The position numbers and the translations under genes are program-made. Below the pieces are notes generated by a model that ran no database searches, was not told the origin of the DNA, and saw only the letters and a program-made list of their open reading frames with translations. A stretch of DNA of 64,000 nt, from contig CATNEN010000027.1 in the NCBI GenBank assembly GCA_950097015.1, forward strand, positions 516,001-580,000, read 5' to 3'. This document shows positions 23,884 through 35,243 of this stretch, piece after piece; positions within the stretch are counted from its first letter, which is position 1, and every line of letters begins with the position of its first letter. Origin of the DNA: Macrostomum hystrix. Taxonomy: Eukaryota > Platyhelminthes > Macrostomidae.

Positions 23884-24360
23884 CAACCCCCACTAGGCTA
23901 GAACCCCAATAGGCTACAACCCCAATAGGCTACAACCCCCACAAATCTACAAAGCCCCCCCCAGTCTACAACCCCCACTAGGCTACAACCCCCACTAATG
24001 TCCAACCCTCACTAGGCTACAACCCCCACTAGGCTACAAACCCCACTAGGCGACAACCCCCACTAAGGTCCAACCGACACTAACGTCCAACCCCACTAGG
24101 CTACAACCCCCACTAACGTCCAACCGACACTAACGTCCAACCCCCACTAGGCGACAACCCCCACTAGGCTACAAACCCCACTAACGTCCAACCCCCACTA
24201 GGCTACAACCCCCACTAGGCGACAACCCCCACTAAGGTCCAACCCTCACTAGGCTACAACCCCCACTAACGTCCAACCGACACTAACGTCCAACCCCCAC
24301 TAGGCTACAACCCCCACTAAGGTCCAACCCTCACTAGGCTACAACCCCCACTAGGCTAAA
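23884..24360. repeat. 17-bp array grown from the SINE A head
   Basis: The unit aggctacaacccccact repeats about 27 times with variants (gtccaaccgacactaac, gcgacaac). It begins at the 5' end of the adjacent SINE and its core, cactaggctac, is the reverse complement of the SINE A-box. Confidence 0.9.
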
Positions 24361-24462
24361 AACCCCACCTTGGTTTGTAGTCACTAAGGCGCACTAATTC
24401 GCTCGGAAAGGCACAAAACGAAATTGTCTGCTAGGCTACAAACCAAGGTAGGGGGTTTGTAG
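24358..24462. repeat. Inverted repeat around aaccccaccttggtttgtag
   Basis: Left arm 24358-24380 and right arm about 24437-24462 (ctacaaaccaaggt, ggggtttgtag) are near-perfect reverse complements with a loop of about 56 bp. Confidence 0.65.
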
Positions 24463-24847
24463 CCAAGCAGAAAGTTTCAGTTTCGCGCCATTGCGAGCGT
24501 ATCGTTTTGGGATATTTTCAGAATTGTACAATCTCACCCATCTCGCCAAATAGGTCTACCTTAATTGACGTCACAGAAACACCAACCTGCAACATAACAA
24601 TTGTCTCCGCTATTTACAATATTGTTAGGAAAATAGAGGAGACTAAATATACGACAGCACAGAGTGATTGACTGTCGGGTCTGTTTGATTGACAAAAGTC
24701 CCCCCCGCGAGAAAAATTTCCCATGAAGGACAGATGTATACACAGATCCTACCCTCCCCCCGGTTGCATGTCAGCTAAAATGATTGCTTCAGCGCTGCAG
24801 AAGTAAAGGGACAACGGGACAAAGGGACAAGCTAGCAAGAAAATTGG
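24463..24847. other. Unique spacer, no gene seen
   Basis: Non-repetitive DNA. The 60-codon minus-strand frame at 24561-24743 shows no domain. Confidence 0.45.
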
Positions 24848-25210
24848 CCAAACTTTCCTAGAATATCTGAATCTTTAATAGAATATCTGAATCCCACCTA
24901 GAATATCTGAATATTTATTAGAAAATCTGCCAAAATTTCCAAGAAAATCTGCCAAACTTTCCTAGAATATCTGAATCTTTCTTAGAAAATGTGAAAATGT
25001 AAATATGTGAAATCTTTCCAAGAATAGCTCAATCTTTCTTAGAAAATCTGGCAAACTTTCCTAGAATATCTTAATATTTTCTAGAATATGTTAATATTTC
25101 CTAGAATATCTAGATGTCATAGAAAATCTGCCAATTTCTGTTATAAAATCGGCCAAATTTCGTAGAAAATCTGCTAAACTTTCCTAGAATATAAGAATCA
25201 TTCTTAGAAT
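24848..25210. repeat. Degenerate ~20-bp repeat (tttcctagaatatctgaat)
   Basis: About 17 diverged copies; spacing and sequence vary more than in any other array here, suggesting an old, no longer homogenised array. Confidence 0.8.
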
Positions 25211-25550
25211 CCTCGAATCACTCGAGTAATCTGGAAATATTTCCGACACTTTTAGAATCTCCCAATTCTCACCAGAGGGCAAGAAAACGAAAAAAAAATG
25301 TTTTATTCTTCTCGTAGTTCTAATTATCTGAATTCTTTTTAATATGAAGGCCACATGACGAGCTGAGTTATGGAAATTCAATTGGGGATTAATCAAGTTC
25401 TCTCGCCTATGCCGGGCTGCAAATTAATCAGCTGCCGGACATTTCAGCTCGCTCAGTATCTATCACTATTACTATCTGTCTCCATGGTTGGTATGTTTGA
25501 GGAATAATTAACAGCAGAGGAACTAACTCTCAAATATTATCTAATATGTA
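25211..25550. other. Unique spacer
   Basis: Short AT-rich unique segment before the large 35-bp satellite. Nothing else is seen. Confidence 0.45.
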
Positions 25551-28500
25551 ATCAGTGTGAGTTATGTGTGATACACCAGCATAGAATCAGTGTGAGTTAT
25601 GTGTGATACACCAGCATAGAATCACTGTGAGTAATGTGTGATACACCAGCATAGAATCACTGTGAGTAATGTGTGATACACCAGCATAGAATCAGTGTGA
25701 GTAATGTGTGATACACCAGCATAGAATCACTGTGAGTAATGTGTGATACACCAGCATAGAATCACTGTGAGTAATGTGTGATACACCAGCATAGAATCAG
25801 TGTGAGTAATGTGTGATACACCAGCATAGAATCACTGTGAGTAATGTGTGATACACCAGCATAGAATCACTGTGAGTTATGTGTGATACACCAGCATAGA
25901 ATCACTGTGAGTAATGTGTGATACACCAGCATAGAATCACTGTGAGTTATGTGTGATACACCAGCATAGAATCAGTGTGAGTAATGTGTGATACACCAGC
26001 ATAGAATCACTGTGAGTAATGTGTGATACACCAGCATAGAATCACTGTGAGTAATGTGTGATACACCAGCATAGAATCAGTGTGAGTAATGTGTGATACA
26101 CCAGCATAGAATCACTGTGAGTAATGTGTGATACACCAGCATAGAAATCACTGTGAGTAATGTGTGATACACCAGCATAGAATCACTGTGAGTAATGTGT
26201 GATACACCAGCATAGAATCAGTGTGAGTTATGTGTGATACACCAGCATAGAATCAGTGTGAGTAATGTGTGATACACCAGCATAGAATCACTGTGAGTAA
26301 TGTGTGATACACCAGCATAGAATCACTGTGAGTTATGTGTGATACACCAGCATAGAATCACTGTGAGTAATGTGTGATACACCAGCATAGAATCAGTGTG
26401 AGTTATGTGTGATACACCAGCATAGAATCAGTGTGAGTAATGTGTGATACACCAGCATAGAATCACTGTGAGTAATGTGTGATACACCAGCATAGAATCA
26501 CTGTGAGTTATGTGTGATACACCAGCATAGAATCAGTGTGAGTAATGTGTGATACACCAGCATAGAATCACTGTGAGTAATGTGTGATACACCAGCATAG
26601 AATCACTGTGAGTTATGTGTGATACACCAGCATAGAATCACTGTGAGTAATGTGTGATACACCAGCATAGAATCACTGTGAGTTATGTGTGATACACCAG
26701 CATAGAATCAGTGTGAGTAATGTGTGATACACCAGCATAGAATCACTGTGAGTAATGTGTGATACACCAGCATAGAATCACTGTGAGTAATGTGTGATAC
26801 ACCAGCATAGAATCAGTGTGAGTAATGTGTGATACACCAGCATAGAATCACTGTGAGTAATGTGTGATACACCAGCATAGAATCACTGTGAGTAATGTGT
26901 GATACACCAGCATAGAATCACTGTGAATTATGTGTGATACACCAGCATAGAATCACTGTGAGTAATGTGTGATACACCAGCATAGAATCACTGTGAGTAA
27001 TGTGTGATACACCAGCATAGAATCAGTGTGAGTTATGTGTGATACACCAGCATAGAATCAGTGTGAGTAATGTGTGATACACCAGCATAGAATCACTGTG
27101 AGTTATGTGTGATACACCAGCATAGAATCAGTGTGAGTAATGTGTGATACACCAGCATAGAATCACTGTGAGTAATGTGTGATACACCAGCATAGAATCA
27201 CTGTGAGTAATGTGTGATACACCAGCATAGAATCACTGTGAGTAATGTGTGATACACCAGCATAGAATCACTGTGAGTAATGTGTGATACACCAGCATAG
27301 AATCACTGTGAGTAATGTGTGATACACCAGCATAGAATCACTGTGAATTATGTGTGATACACCAGCATAGAATCAGTGTGAGTAATGTGTGATACACCAG
27401 CATAGAATCACTGTGAGTAATGTGTGATACACCAGCATAGAATCAGTGTGAGTAATGTGTGATACACCAGCATAGAATCACTGTGAGTAATGTGTGATAC
27501 ACCAGCATAGAATCACTGTGAGTAATGTGTGATACACCAGCATAGAATCACTGTGAGTAATGTGTGATACACCAGCATAGAATCACTGTGAGTAATGTGT
27601 GATACACCAGCATAGAATCACTGTGAGTAATGTGTGATACACCAGCATAGAATCACTGATGAGTAATGTGTGATACACCAGCATAGAATCACTGTGAGTA
27701 ATGTGTGATACACCAGCATAGAATCACTGTGAGTAATGTGTGATACACCAGCATAGAATCAGTGTGAGTAATGTGTGATACACCAGCATAGAATCACTGT
27801 GAGTAATGTGTGATACACCAGCATAGAATCACTGTGAGTAATGTGTGATACACCAGCATAGAATCACTGTGAGTAATGTGTGATACACCAGCATAGAATC
27901 ACTGTGAGTAATGTGTGATACACCAGCATAGAATCACTGTGAGTAAATGTGTGATACACCAGCATAGAATCACTGTGAGTAATGTGTGATACACCAGCAT
28001 AGAATCACTGAGAGTAATGTGTGATACACCAGCATAGAATCACTGTGAGAAATGTGTGATACACCAGCATAGAATCACTGTGAGTAATGTGTGATACACC
28101 AGCATAGAATCAGTGTGAGTAATGTGTGATACACCAGCATAGAATCACTGTGAGAAATGTGTGATACACCAGCATAGAATCACTGTGAGTAATGTGTGAT
28201 ACACCAGCATAGAATCACTGTGAGTAATGTGTGATACACCAGCATAGAATCACTGTGAGAAATGTGTGATACACCAGCATAGAATCACTGTGAGTAATGT
28301 GTGATACACCAGCATAGAATCACTGTGAGTAATGTGTGATACACCAGCATAGAATCACTGTGAGAAATGTGTGATACACCAGCATAGAATCACTGTGAGT
28401 AATGTGTGATACACCAGCATAGAATCACTGTGAGTAATGTGTGATACACCAGCATAGAATCACTGAGAGTAATGTGTGATACACCAGCATAGAATCACTG

Positions 28501-29434
28501 TGAGAAATGTGTGATACACCAGCATAGAATCACTGTGAGTAATGTGTGATACACCAGCATAGAATCACTGTGAGTAATGTGTGATACACCAGCATAGAAT
28601 CACTGAGAGTAATGTGTGATACACCAGCATAGAATCACTGTGAGAAATGTGTGATACACCAGCATAGAATCACTGTGAGTAATGTGTGATACACCAGCAT
28701 AGAATCAGTGTGAGTAATGTGTGATACACCAGCATAGAATCACTGTGAGAAATGTGTGATAAACCAGCATAGAATCACTGTGAGTAATGTGTGATACACC
28801 AGCATAGAATCACTGTGAGTAATGTGTGATACACCAGCATAGAATCACTGTGAGTAATGTGTGATACACCAGCATAGAATCACTGTGAGTAATGTGTGAT
28901 ACACCAGCATAGAATCACTGTGAGAAATGTGTGATACACCAGCATAGAATCACTGTGAGTAATGTGTGATACACCAGCATAGAATCACTGTGAGTAATGT
29001 GTGATACACCAGCATAGAATCACTGAGAGTAATGTGTGATACACCAGCATAGAATCACTGTGAGAAATGTGTGATACACCAGCATAGAATCACTGTGAGT
29101 AATGTGTGATACACCAGCATAGAATCACTGTGAGAAATGTGTGATATACCAGCATAGAATCACTGTGAGTAATGTGTGATACACCAGCATAGAATCACTG
29201 TGAGTAATGTGTGATACACCAGCATAGAATCACTGTGAGAAATGTGTGATACACCAGCATGGAATCACTGTGAGTAATGTGTGATACACCAGCATAGAAT
29301 CACTGTGAGTAATGTGTGATACACCAGCATAGAATCACTGTGAGTAATGTGTGATACACCAGCATAGAATCACTGTGAGTAATGTGTGATACACCAGCAT
29401 AGAATCAGTGTGAGTAATGTGTGATACACCAGCA
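25551..29434. repeat. 3.9-kb satellite, 35-bp unit (~111 copies)
   Basis: The unit contains agaatcactgtgagtaatg and then tgtgatacaccagcat. 3884 bp divided by 35 gives almost exactly 111 units, so indels are rare. Variation is concentrated at a few positions (c or g in atcact, agtaat, agttat or agaaat). In 28.05-28.37 kb the agaaat variant recurs every 105 bp, a local trimeric higher-order unit. The ends are sharp. Confidence 0.98.
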
Positions 29435-29883
29435 AACTTGTGAAATAGTGAATGTACTTTATTTATTTTTTAGATGAACAGTTGTTGACCTCTAAAAAGT
29501 AAATCACGTGTTTCTTATTAGAGTCTTAGCTGCATGGTTAGTCAATACGGGTGTTTGACTGCAGTGTTCACAAGCTGGAAGGTGTTGCTGCACTCATAGG
29601 TTGTGGCGGATGCGAAATTAAAGGACCACAGGTAAGTCGTGATTAAATTTTAACGGAAATTAAAAAGACTGGCAGGCTACGGTGCACACTGGCTGGCCAG
29701 ATGGAATTAAGCCCCAGCATCAGACACACGGCGGGACTGTAAGTTTAATACAATTCAGTTTAACTTTCAAAGTTTTAAACATTGGTATTGCACTTTCTTT
29801 ACTGCTACCAACATCAAAGCAGACTGGAGCAGCGAGGAGAGACTGAACTACAGTCGCTAATTACAATCCCTACGGGAAAGCGG
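29435..29883. other. Unique spacer
   Basis: Unique DNA between the 35-bp and 24-bp arrays; no recognisable gene. Confidence 0.45.
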
Positions 29884-30480
29884 AGTAGGAATCGAAGCAG
29901 GAATTGTATCAAGAATCGAAGCAGGAATCGTATCAAGAATCGAAGCAGGAATCGTACGAAGAATCGAAGCAGGAATTGTATCAAGAATCGAAGCAGGAAT
30001 TGTGTCAAGAATCGAAGAAGGAATAGTATCAAGAATCGAAGAAGGAATCGTATCAAGAATCAAAGAAGGAATCGTATCAAGAATCGAAGAAGGAATCGTA
30101 TCAATAATCGAAGCAGGAATCGTATCAAGAATCGAAGCAGGAATCGTATCAAGAATCGAAGCAGGAATCGTGTCAAGAATCGAAGCAGGAATCGTGTCAA
30201 GGATCGAAGCAGGAATCGTATCAAGAATCGAAGCAGGAATTGTATCAAGAATCGAAGCAGGAATTGTGTCAATAATCGAAGAAGGAATCGTATCAAGAAT
30301 CGAAGAAGGAATCGTATCAAGAATCGAAGAAGGAATCGTATCAAGAGACGAAGCAGGAATCGTGTCAAGAATTGAAGCAGGAATCGTGTCAAGAATCGAA
30401 GAAGGAATCGTATCAAGAATCGAAGCAGGAATCGTGTCAAGAATCGAAGAAGGAATCGTATCTAGAATCGAAGCAAGAGC
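29884..30480. repeat. 24-bp array, unit gaatcgaagcag + gaatcgtatcaa
   Basis: About 25 units, each two 12-bp halves that both begin with gaatcg. Because 24 is divisible by three, Arg/Asn-rich, Ile/Glu-rich and Leu/Phe-rich frames stay open; these are not genes. Degenerate copies continue at 30570-30620 and 30690-30720, and a relic lies at 35.75-35.89 kb. Confidence 0.96.
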
Positions 30481-31099
30481 CTAGGGGCTAGAACTGCAAC
30501 TGGAGCTATAGTTATAATCGAAGCAACAGTGGTATTAATAATTAAATCAGAAATCATATAAATAATTGAATCAGGAATCGTATCAAGAATCGAAGCAGGA
30601 ATCGTATCAAGAATCACAACTATAATCACAGCTGTTTTAGCATTAAATTAAAGCATTAGTCGAGGCTAGAAGTGAGCTGTAGCTGTCTCAAGAATCGAAG
30701 CAGGATCGGCTTTAAGAATCGTACTCTTGAGAGTTTCAGAAAAAAACAAACGATGAAAAAATGCAGCAAAGCAAGTAATACGAGTTACTTAGTTACCATG
30801 TACAATAAAATGAAGATTAACACATGTATACATATTTTTATTTTGACTCTGAAAATCTAGCTTCACAACAATAGAAGGTCAGCCAAGACAGAAATAATAG
30901 CGTTTTACTCAAATAAAGCAACTACTATACGAATAACAGTGCATACTACTCAATATAGCGCATGAGCGAGTAGCATAGTGAGCGAATGGCGAAGAAACAA
31001 CAAAATTTCATTTATGGCATGACAGATCGGTCATTAGCTCGTAACAACATAAAATGAAACATAATTTTTCTTAGTCTGACTTATCTTCAATGTTTACAA
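30481..31099. other. Unique/degenerate spacer
   Basis: AT-rich DNA with scattered diverged 24-bp units at its left end. No gene recognised. Confidence 0.45.
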
Positions 31100-31284
31100 G
31101 TTTACTTCAATGCGGGATTTCGGATCATTTTTATTGAGATTTTTTTGGGATTTATGTTCATTTTGGGATTTAGAATAATTTTGGGATTTATGATCATTTA
31201 GGGGTTTAGAATCATTTTTATTTAGGATAATTTTAGGATTTCGGATAATTTTGGGATTTAGGATCATCTAGGGATTTTAAATCA
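31100..31284. repeat. Degenerate gggatttaggatcattt repeats
   Basis: Imperfect 15-20 bp units of gggatttaggatcatt leading into the regular 33-bp array. Confidence 0.7.
31217..31222 (-). terminator. Candidate poly(A) signal for TRAPPC1
   Basis: TTTATT on the plus strand (AATAAA on the minus strand), 432 nt past the stop. No closer AATAAA is visible on this strand. If used, the 33-bp array is in the 3' UTR. Confidence 0.3.
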
Positions 31285-31450
31285 TGACGAATGTTGGAGA
31301 ATTGGGATTAGGATCATGGTGAATGTTGGAGAATTGGGATTTAGGATCATGGTGAATGTTGGAGAATTGGGATTTAGGATCATGGTGAATGTTGGAGAAT
31401 TGGGATTTAGGATCATGGTGAATGTTGGAGAATTGGGATTTAGGATCACG
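31285..31450. repeat. 33-bp tandem array, five copies
   Basis: The unit contains gaatgttggagaattggga and then tttaggatcatggt. Five near-identical units lie about 200 bp beyond the TRAPPC1 stop codon, probably inside or next to its 3' UTR. Confidence 0.93.
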
Positions 31451-31653
31451 GGGATGTGGGATAATTTAGAATTTCGGATCATAGAAATTTCGGACCCTTG
31501 GGGTTTTATATTAGTTGTTGGCTGTAAGCTTTGAGTGTGAATGATTCGCAAAAGAAATATATATTTTTCAAATAAACAACTGCGACTCCAGGCAAACTCA
31601 AATATATCCTAACCATGCTGAAACAGACAAGAAAAGTTGAGTCTGTGAGGTAG

Positions 31654-32193
31654 CTATTTGGCCTGTAGGGCCAGCACATACTCGTTGAGTCGCTCAGCGA
31701 ACAGTCGGCTAGTGATTGGGTCGCCCAGTCTGCACTCGGGGTTGCGCACCACGCAGGGCACGTAGATGCTGGAATAGATGTACTCCAACTGTTGCCGCAT
31801 TGACCCAGCCATTCTGTCTGTGTTTAGGACAATCTTTAAACCGGTGGGTACATCTAATAAATGAAATTTGTACTGGCTGGTGACATAGGCCAAGTAGGCG
31901 GTGTCTTTGATCTCGCCAATTGGGCACAGTTTGGCTGCAAGTGTGCGAATGCTGTAGATAAGGCCATACATTAGCCTGACTTTGTCATCGTAATCAGATG
32001 CATCCTGCTGCTGCTGCAGCTGAGTCTGCTGTTGCTGCTGCTGCTGCTGTTGAGGCCATTCGCAGTAGTATAAACAGGCGCCATTCTTATCAAATAGGTA
32101 AACATTGTGCACAGTGACAGGGGGAGATTGCGAATTGCTGCCAGTTTGTGCTGGCATGGGTGCCGATGATGCCAAGCTGATCTGGTGACTCAT
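31654..32193 (-). CDS. TRAPPC1: TRAPP complex subunit TRAPPC1 (Bet5 homologue)
   Basis: A 179-aa protein with the longin-like fold of TRAPPC1, a core subunit of the TRAPP complex that activates Rab1 for ER-to-Golgi vesicle tethering. Conserved landmarks are VHNVYLFDKNGACLYY near residue 27, VRLMYGLIYSIRTL near 72, a TSQYKFHLLDVPTG block near 105, NTDRM near 124 and the C-terminal YIYSSIYVPCVVRNPEC. It exceeds the usual ~145 aa through a 25-residue Ser/Pro-rich N-terminal extension and a Gln-rich insert (nine Q, then TQL, then four Q) between the first strand and the first helix. The ATG at 32193 is preferred over an upstream ATG because a pyrimidine-rich acceptor (ttttcaatttcag) ends 5 nt before it. 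The domain is in one exon. The identification is firm; the exact start is less so. Confidence 0.93.
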   Translation of the reverse strand: MSHQISLASSAPMPAQTGSNSQSPPVTVHNVYLFDKNGACLYYCEWPQQQQQQQQQTQLQQQQDASDYDDKVRLMYGLIYSIRTLAAKLCPIGEIKDTAYLAYVTSQYKFHLLDVPTGLKIVLNTDRMAGSMRQQLEYIYSSIYVPCVVRNPECRLGDPITSRLFAERLNEYVLALQAK

Positions 32194-32200
32194 TGTCACT

Positions 32201-33930
32201 GAAATTGAAAAAATACTTATTAAATTAAGATATCTTATATAAAAAATCAATTAGCTACCAAAACTTTGAAATCATAAGGCCTAGCTAGTTGGATTTTAAA
32301 GTAACACCAAATTACCAACATGAAAAACTGCAATCAGCAAGCTATTTTTTGTAATTTGTATTTAACAATTTAACAATTAAGCTGCAATATAATGAACTGA
32401 ATTGTAATGTATAGAACTGAACTGAATAAAGACCATTAAATATATGCCAGTTTTATAAATAAATGCCAATGTTTTTGGTTGCTAGGTGACAAGTTAATCC
32501 ATCACTTAAGCCTTTTATAGTAATATTTTTATCAGATAACTAACTTCTTTAATATTTTGTTTTCTTTGCTTCATAAAAATGAAACAAGACTACCTAAAAA
32601 ATGGCAACCACTTTAAAAAAGCTGCTCGGTAATCCTAAAAAAAACTTTAGGTTTTCCAATTGACTTCAAACTTTGCCCACTGTCATTGGTTGTTGACTTC
32701 TATCTAATATAGCTTACCTATACATTTTAATGCATATATGTAAAGTAGTTGGTAGTAGTTTGCTCATTGATTTATAATATTAAACTAGTCCAGATTTACC
32801 AAACTTTATAAACATTGTTTATTTCTGAATAAATTTAAAACAACATGAGCTTCATTGCAAAATCTAGTAGCTGCTATCATTGTTATCATTGTCATGGTAT
32901 ATGATTCCTATATATAAGAGTACTCACAAAAACACTTAGGCAAACCCTATAATACTATTATGTAGGATTAATCTTCAATAGGTCTCTATGCCTCTATTTA
33001 AGTTTTAAAAACATATTTAATATTCACACACAATTTACCCAACCCAAAAGCCCATAATCACTGTCCCACTCCCACTAAGTCTGGTATTCCTATTCATTGG
33101 GAACCCACAAAAGACCTTAGTGGTAGGCCTATCCTATAATAAATATGATTAATATTCAGTAGGCCCTCTTGACTCTATGGAAGTTTAATTCTATTTATCT
33201 GAGCTATTATCGCACAGATAAAATAATACCCAACCAAAAATTGCTTTCAAGAATGGATCCCTTTTCCCCATGTCTGACTAAGAGTAGTTATCCTGTGATA
33301 TCCATTCCATAGAAATTGGTAGTAGGTAAGACAAAATGGTTTAACTCAGCACCCCTATAAACCAAAATTTATGTATGAACCTACTAAAACTGGAACTATT
33401 TTTAAGGATTTAATTTTAAGAAACCAATAGCAATGATATATAGCTTGTAAAAAATAATAGAATCATGGGCAAACTGTTCATAACTTTATAGGACTTCTAC
33501 ACTAGGGCCCCTATGCTATGGCAATTTCTAGGGTAATTCGTGAGATGAAAACTATTAATCGTTTTATGTAGTTAACAACACATTAGGCCTAGTCAGTGTT
33601 GGATAGGAGCAAAGTTTAAAACGTTAGCAACATTTTACTGTGCAGTAAAAACCGCTAACTTTACTGCATAGTAATGTCCAAACGCATTACACTGTGGTGA
33701 AGTTAGCCATTTTTCCCACGTGGTAGAATGTCGCTAACATAAGTTTAAAGCTGTTATTCTTTTATGCATAGAGAAAATGAAATTATTTTTTTGGTAATTC
33801 ATATTTGTTGTATCAGAAGATTTGTTAGGCCCTAAGCTTCGCTGCAATTGAATAGTTATTTTCAAAGTTACAATGCCCTTGTTTGAATGTAAATGTGAAT
33901 GTCTATTGGGAATTCTGTATGTTTTTTGTA
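32201..33930. other. Intergenic AT-rich DNA, no gene supported
   Basis: About 1.7 kb of AT-rich unique sequence upstream of TRAPPC1. It may contain its first (5' UTR) exon and promoter, which I cannot locate. Confidence 0.45.
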
Positions 33931-33938
33931 CTTTGTAC

Positions 33939-34261
33939 CAGGGTTTTTATGCAAATAGGGTGTAATTTACACCCTGAAATTCGGATTTGCACCCACTTTT
34001 TTGGCACTGGATCCAACTTGTGCATCTGCATTTTTTTAGATCAAGATGTATGCAAGTCATTTTTTGGCATAAGTTACAAACAAAACATCACATATAAATA
34101 TATTGTAAATAATGAAACAATAAGATTATTAATTATCCATCCCAACAAAATTCGCAAATTTAGACCTAGATGCAAGTTGCATCCTGGTTTTCATATTTGC
34201 ATCCATTTTTTAAGCTTGAGATGCAAGCTTGCATCCACATTTGTGGCAGAAAAGAACCCTG
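33939..34261. mobile_element. hAT-like MITE, 323 bp
   Basis: The ends read cagggttttt and, inverted, cagggttctt. The flanks ctttgtac (33931-33938) and cttcgtac (34262-34269) form an 8-bp target-site duplication with one mismatch. CAGGG-type termini with 8-bp duplications are typical of hAT elements. Inside are the palindrome gatgcaagcttgcatc (34220-34235) and an agggtgtaa/ttacaccct pair near the left end. The open frame at 33883-34326 crosses the element and is not a gene. Confidence 0.65.
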
Positions 34262-34300
34262 CTTCGTACTTTCCAGCCGTGTTGACGACTCTTAGGCTAC

Positions 34301-35243
34301 ATCGAACATGCGCGACGGTCGCCTAATAGGCAACTCCGAACATGTTCTTTGTTCCGAGAACATGTTCTTTTAAGGCTAGGCCCCTACTTAATGTAAAAAA
34401 CATGGCAGTGCTTATCCCCACGGTACCGTGGAAATAATTTTTGTCTTATTCCTACGGTACCGTGGGAATAATTTCCTGCTTATCCGCACGGCACACTGAC
34501 GAGATAGCTGTCCTATCTTCAACATATTCCGTTGGCACTGTCAGACATTTTTTATGGACCTATTTTAACTTGGCCTAGAATAAAGTAATAGACTGGATTA
34601 TAGACTTAGAAGGCTTGAGCTATAAGATTAGAAAAATACACACTTCAGTTGTATTCTTTTGAATATATAAATAATAGAAATATATATTTTATATACTTAA
34701 AAAAGCCACCGTATTGGTTAACTAATTGCGAAAAAAGCAGAAAACTTTAATTTGTTTACTTGCTTTTAAAAACCGGAAGAAAAAAAGGAAAATTGCAGTC
34801 ATGATAATAAGATAGATGATAGGACAGCTATCTTGTCAGTGTGCCGTGCGGATAAGCAGGAAATTATTCCCACGGTACCGTAGGAATAAGACAAAAATTA
34901 TTTCTACGGTACCGTGGGGATAAGCACTGCCAAAAAACATACTATAGATGTACATAAAGAAAAAGCGATGGCCTTTACAGACCAAAAAAGAAGACATAAT
35001 GGTAAAGATAACTGGGGCTTACAATGTCTGTAATTTACTGTAAAGTCTGTAAAATCTGCATACCAGCATTTAGCCTAAATGAGCCACCAATATATCTTTT
35101 TTTCAACAGCGCATATTATCGCGTGTTCAGTACCAGTGGTATTTAATATACATTAAGTAGCCTTATTAATTTAAAAGAACATGTTCTCGGAACAAAGAAC
35201 ATGTTCGGAGTTGCCTATTAGGCGACCTTCGCGCATGTTCGAT
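34301..35243. mobile_element. Outer MITE with 73-bp terminal inverted repeats
   Basis: The left arm (34301-34373) and right arm (35171-35243) are reverse complements with one mismatch (cgcgac versus cgcgaa). Each arm contains two gaacatgttc palindromes 10 bp apart. Removing the nested element and one copy of its duplication leaves about 406 bp. The flanks share only tac, so the superfamily is unresolved. Confidence 0.78.
34404..34931. mobile_element. Inner MITE (Mutator- or Merlin-like), nested in the outer MITE
   Basis: 528 bp with terminal inverted repeats of about 113 bp (34404-34516 and 34819-34931) differing at only two positions and starting ggcagtgcttatcccc. It is flanked by a perfect 9-bp duplication, aaaaaacat, at 34395-34403 and 34932-34940. 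Each repeat arm carries two cacggtaccgtg-type palindromes. Long arms with 9-bp duplications suggest MULE; Merlin is an alternative. No transposase is encoded. Confidence 0.85.

Noticed and set aside
25551-29434. CRISPR array (35-bp repeats)
   Set aside because: Units are directly contiguous with no unique spacers, and the context is animal DNA without cas genes.
29782-30375. Arg/Asn-rich 197-codon frame resembling an RS-like or nucleic-acid-binding protein
   Set aside because: It is the 24-bp array; all three plus-strand frames and the minus strand are comparably open.
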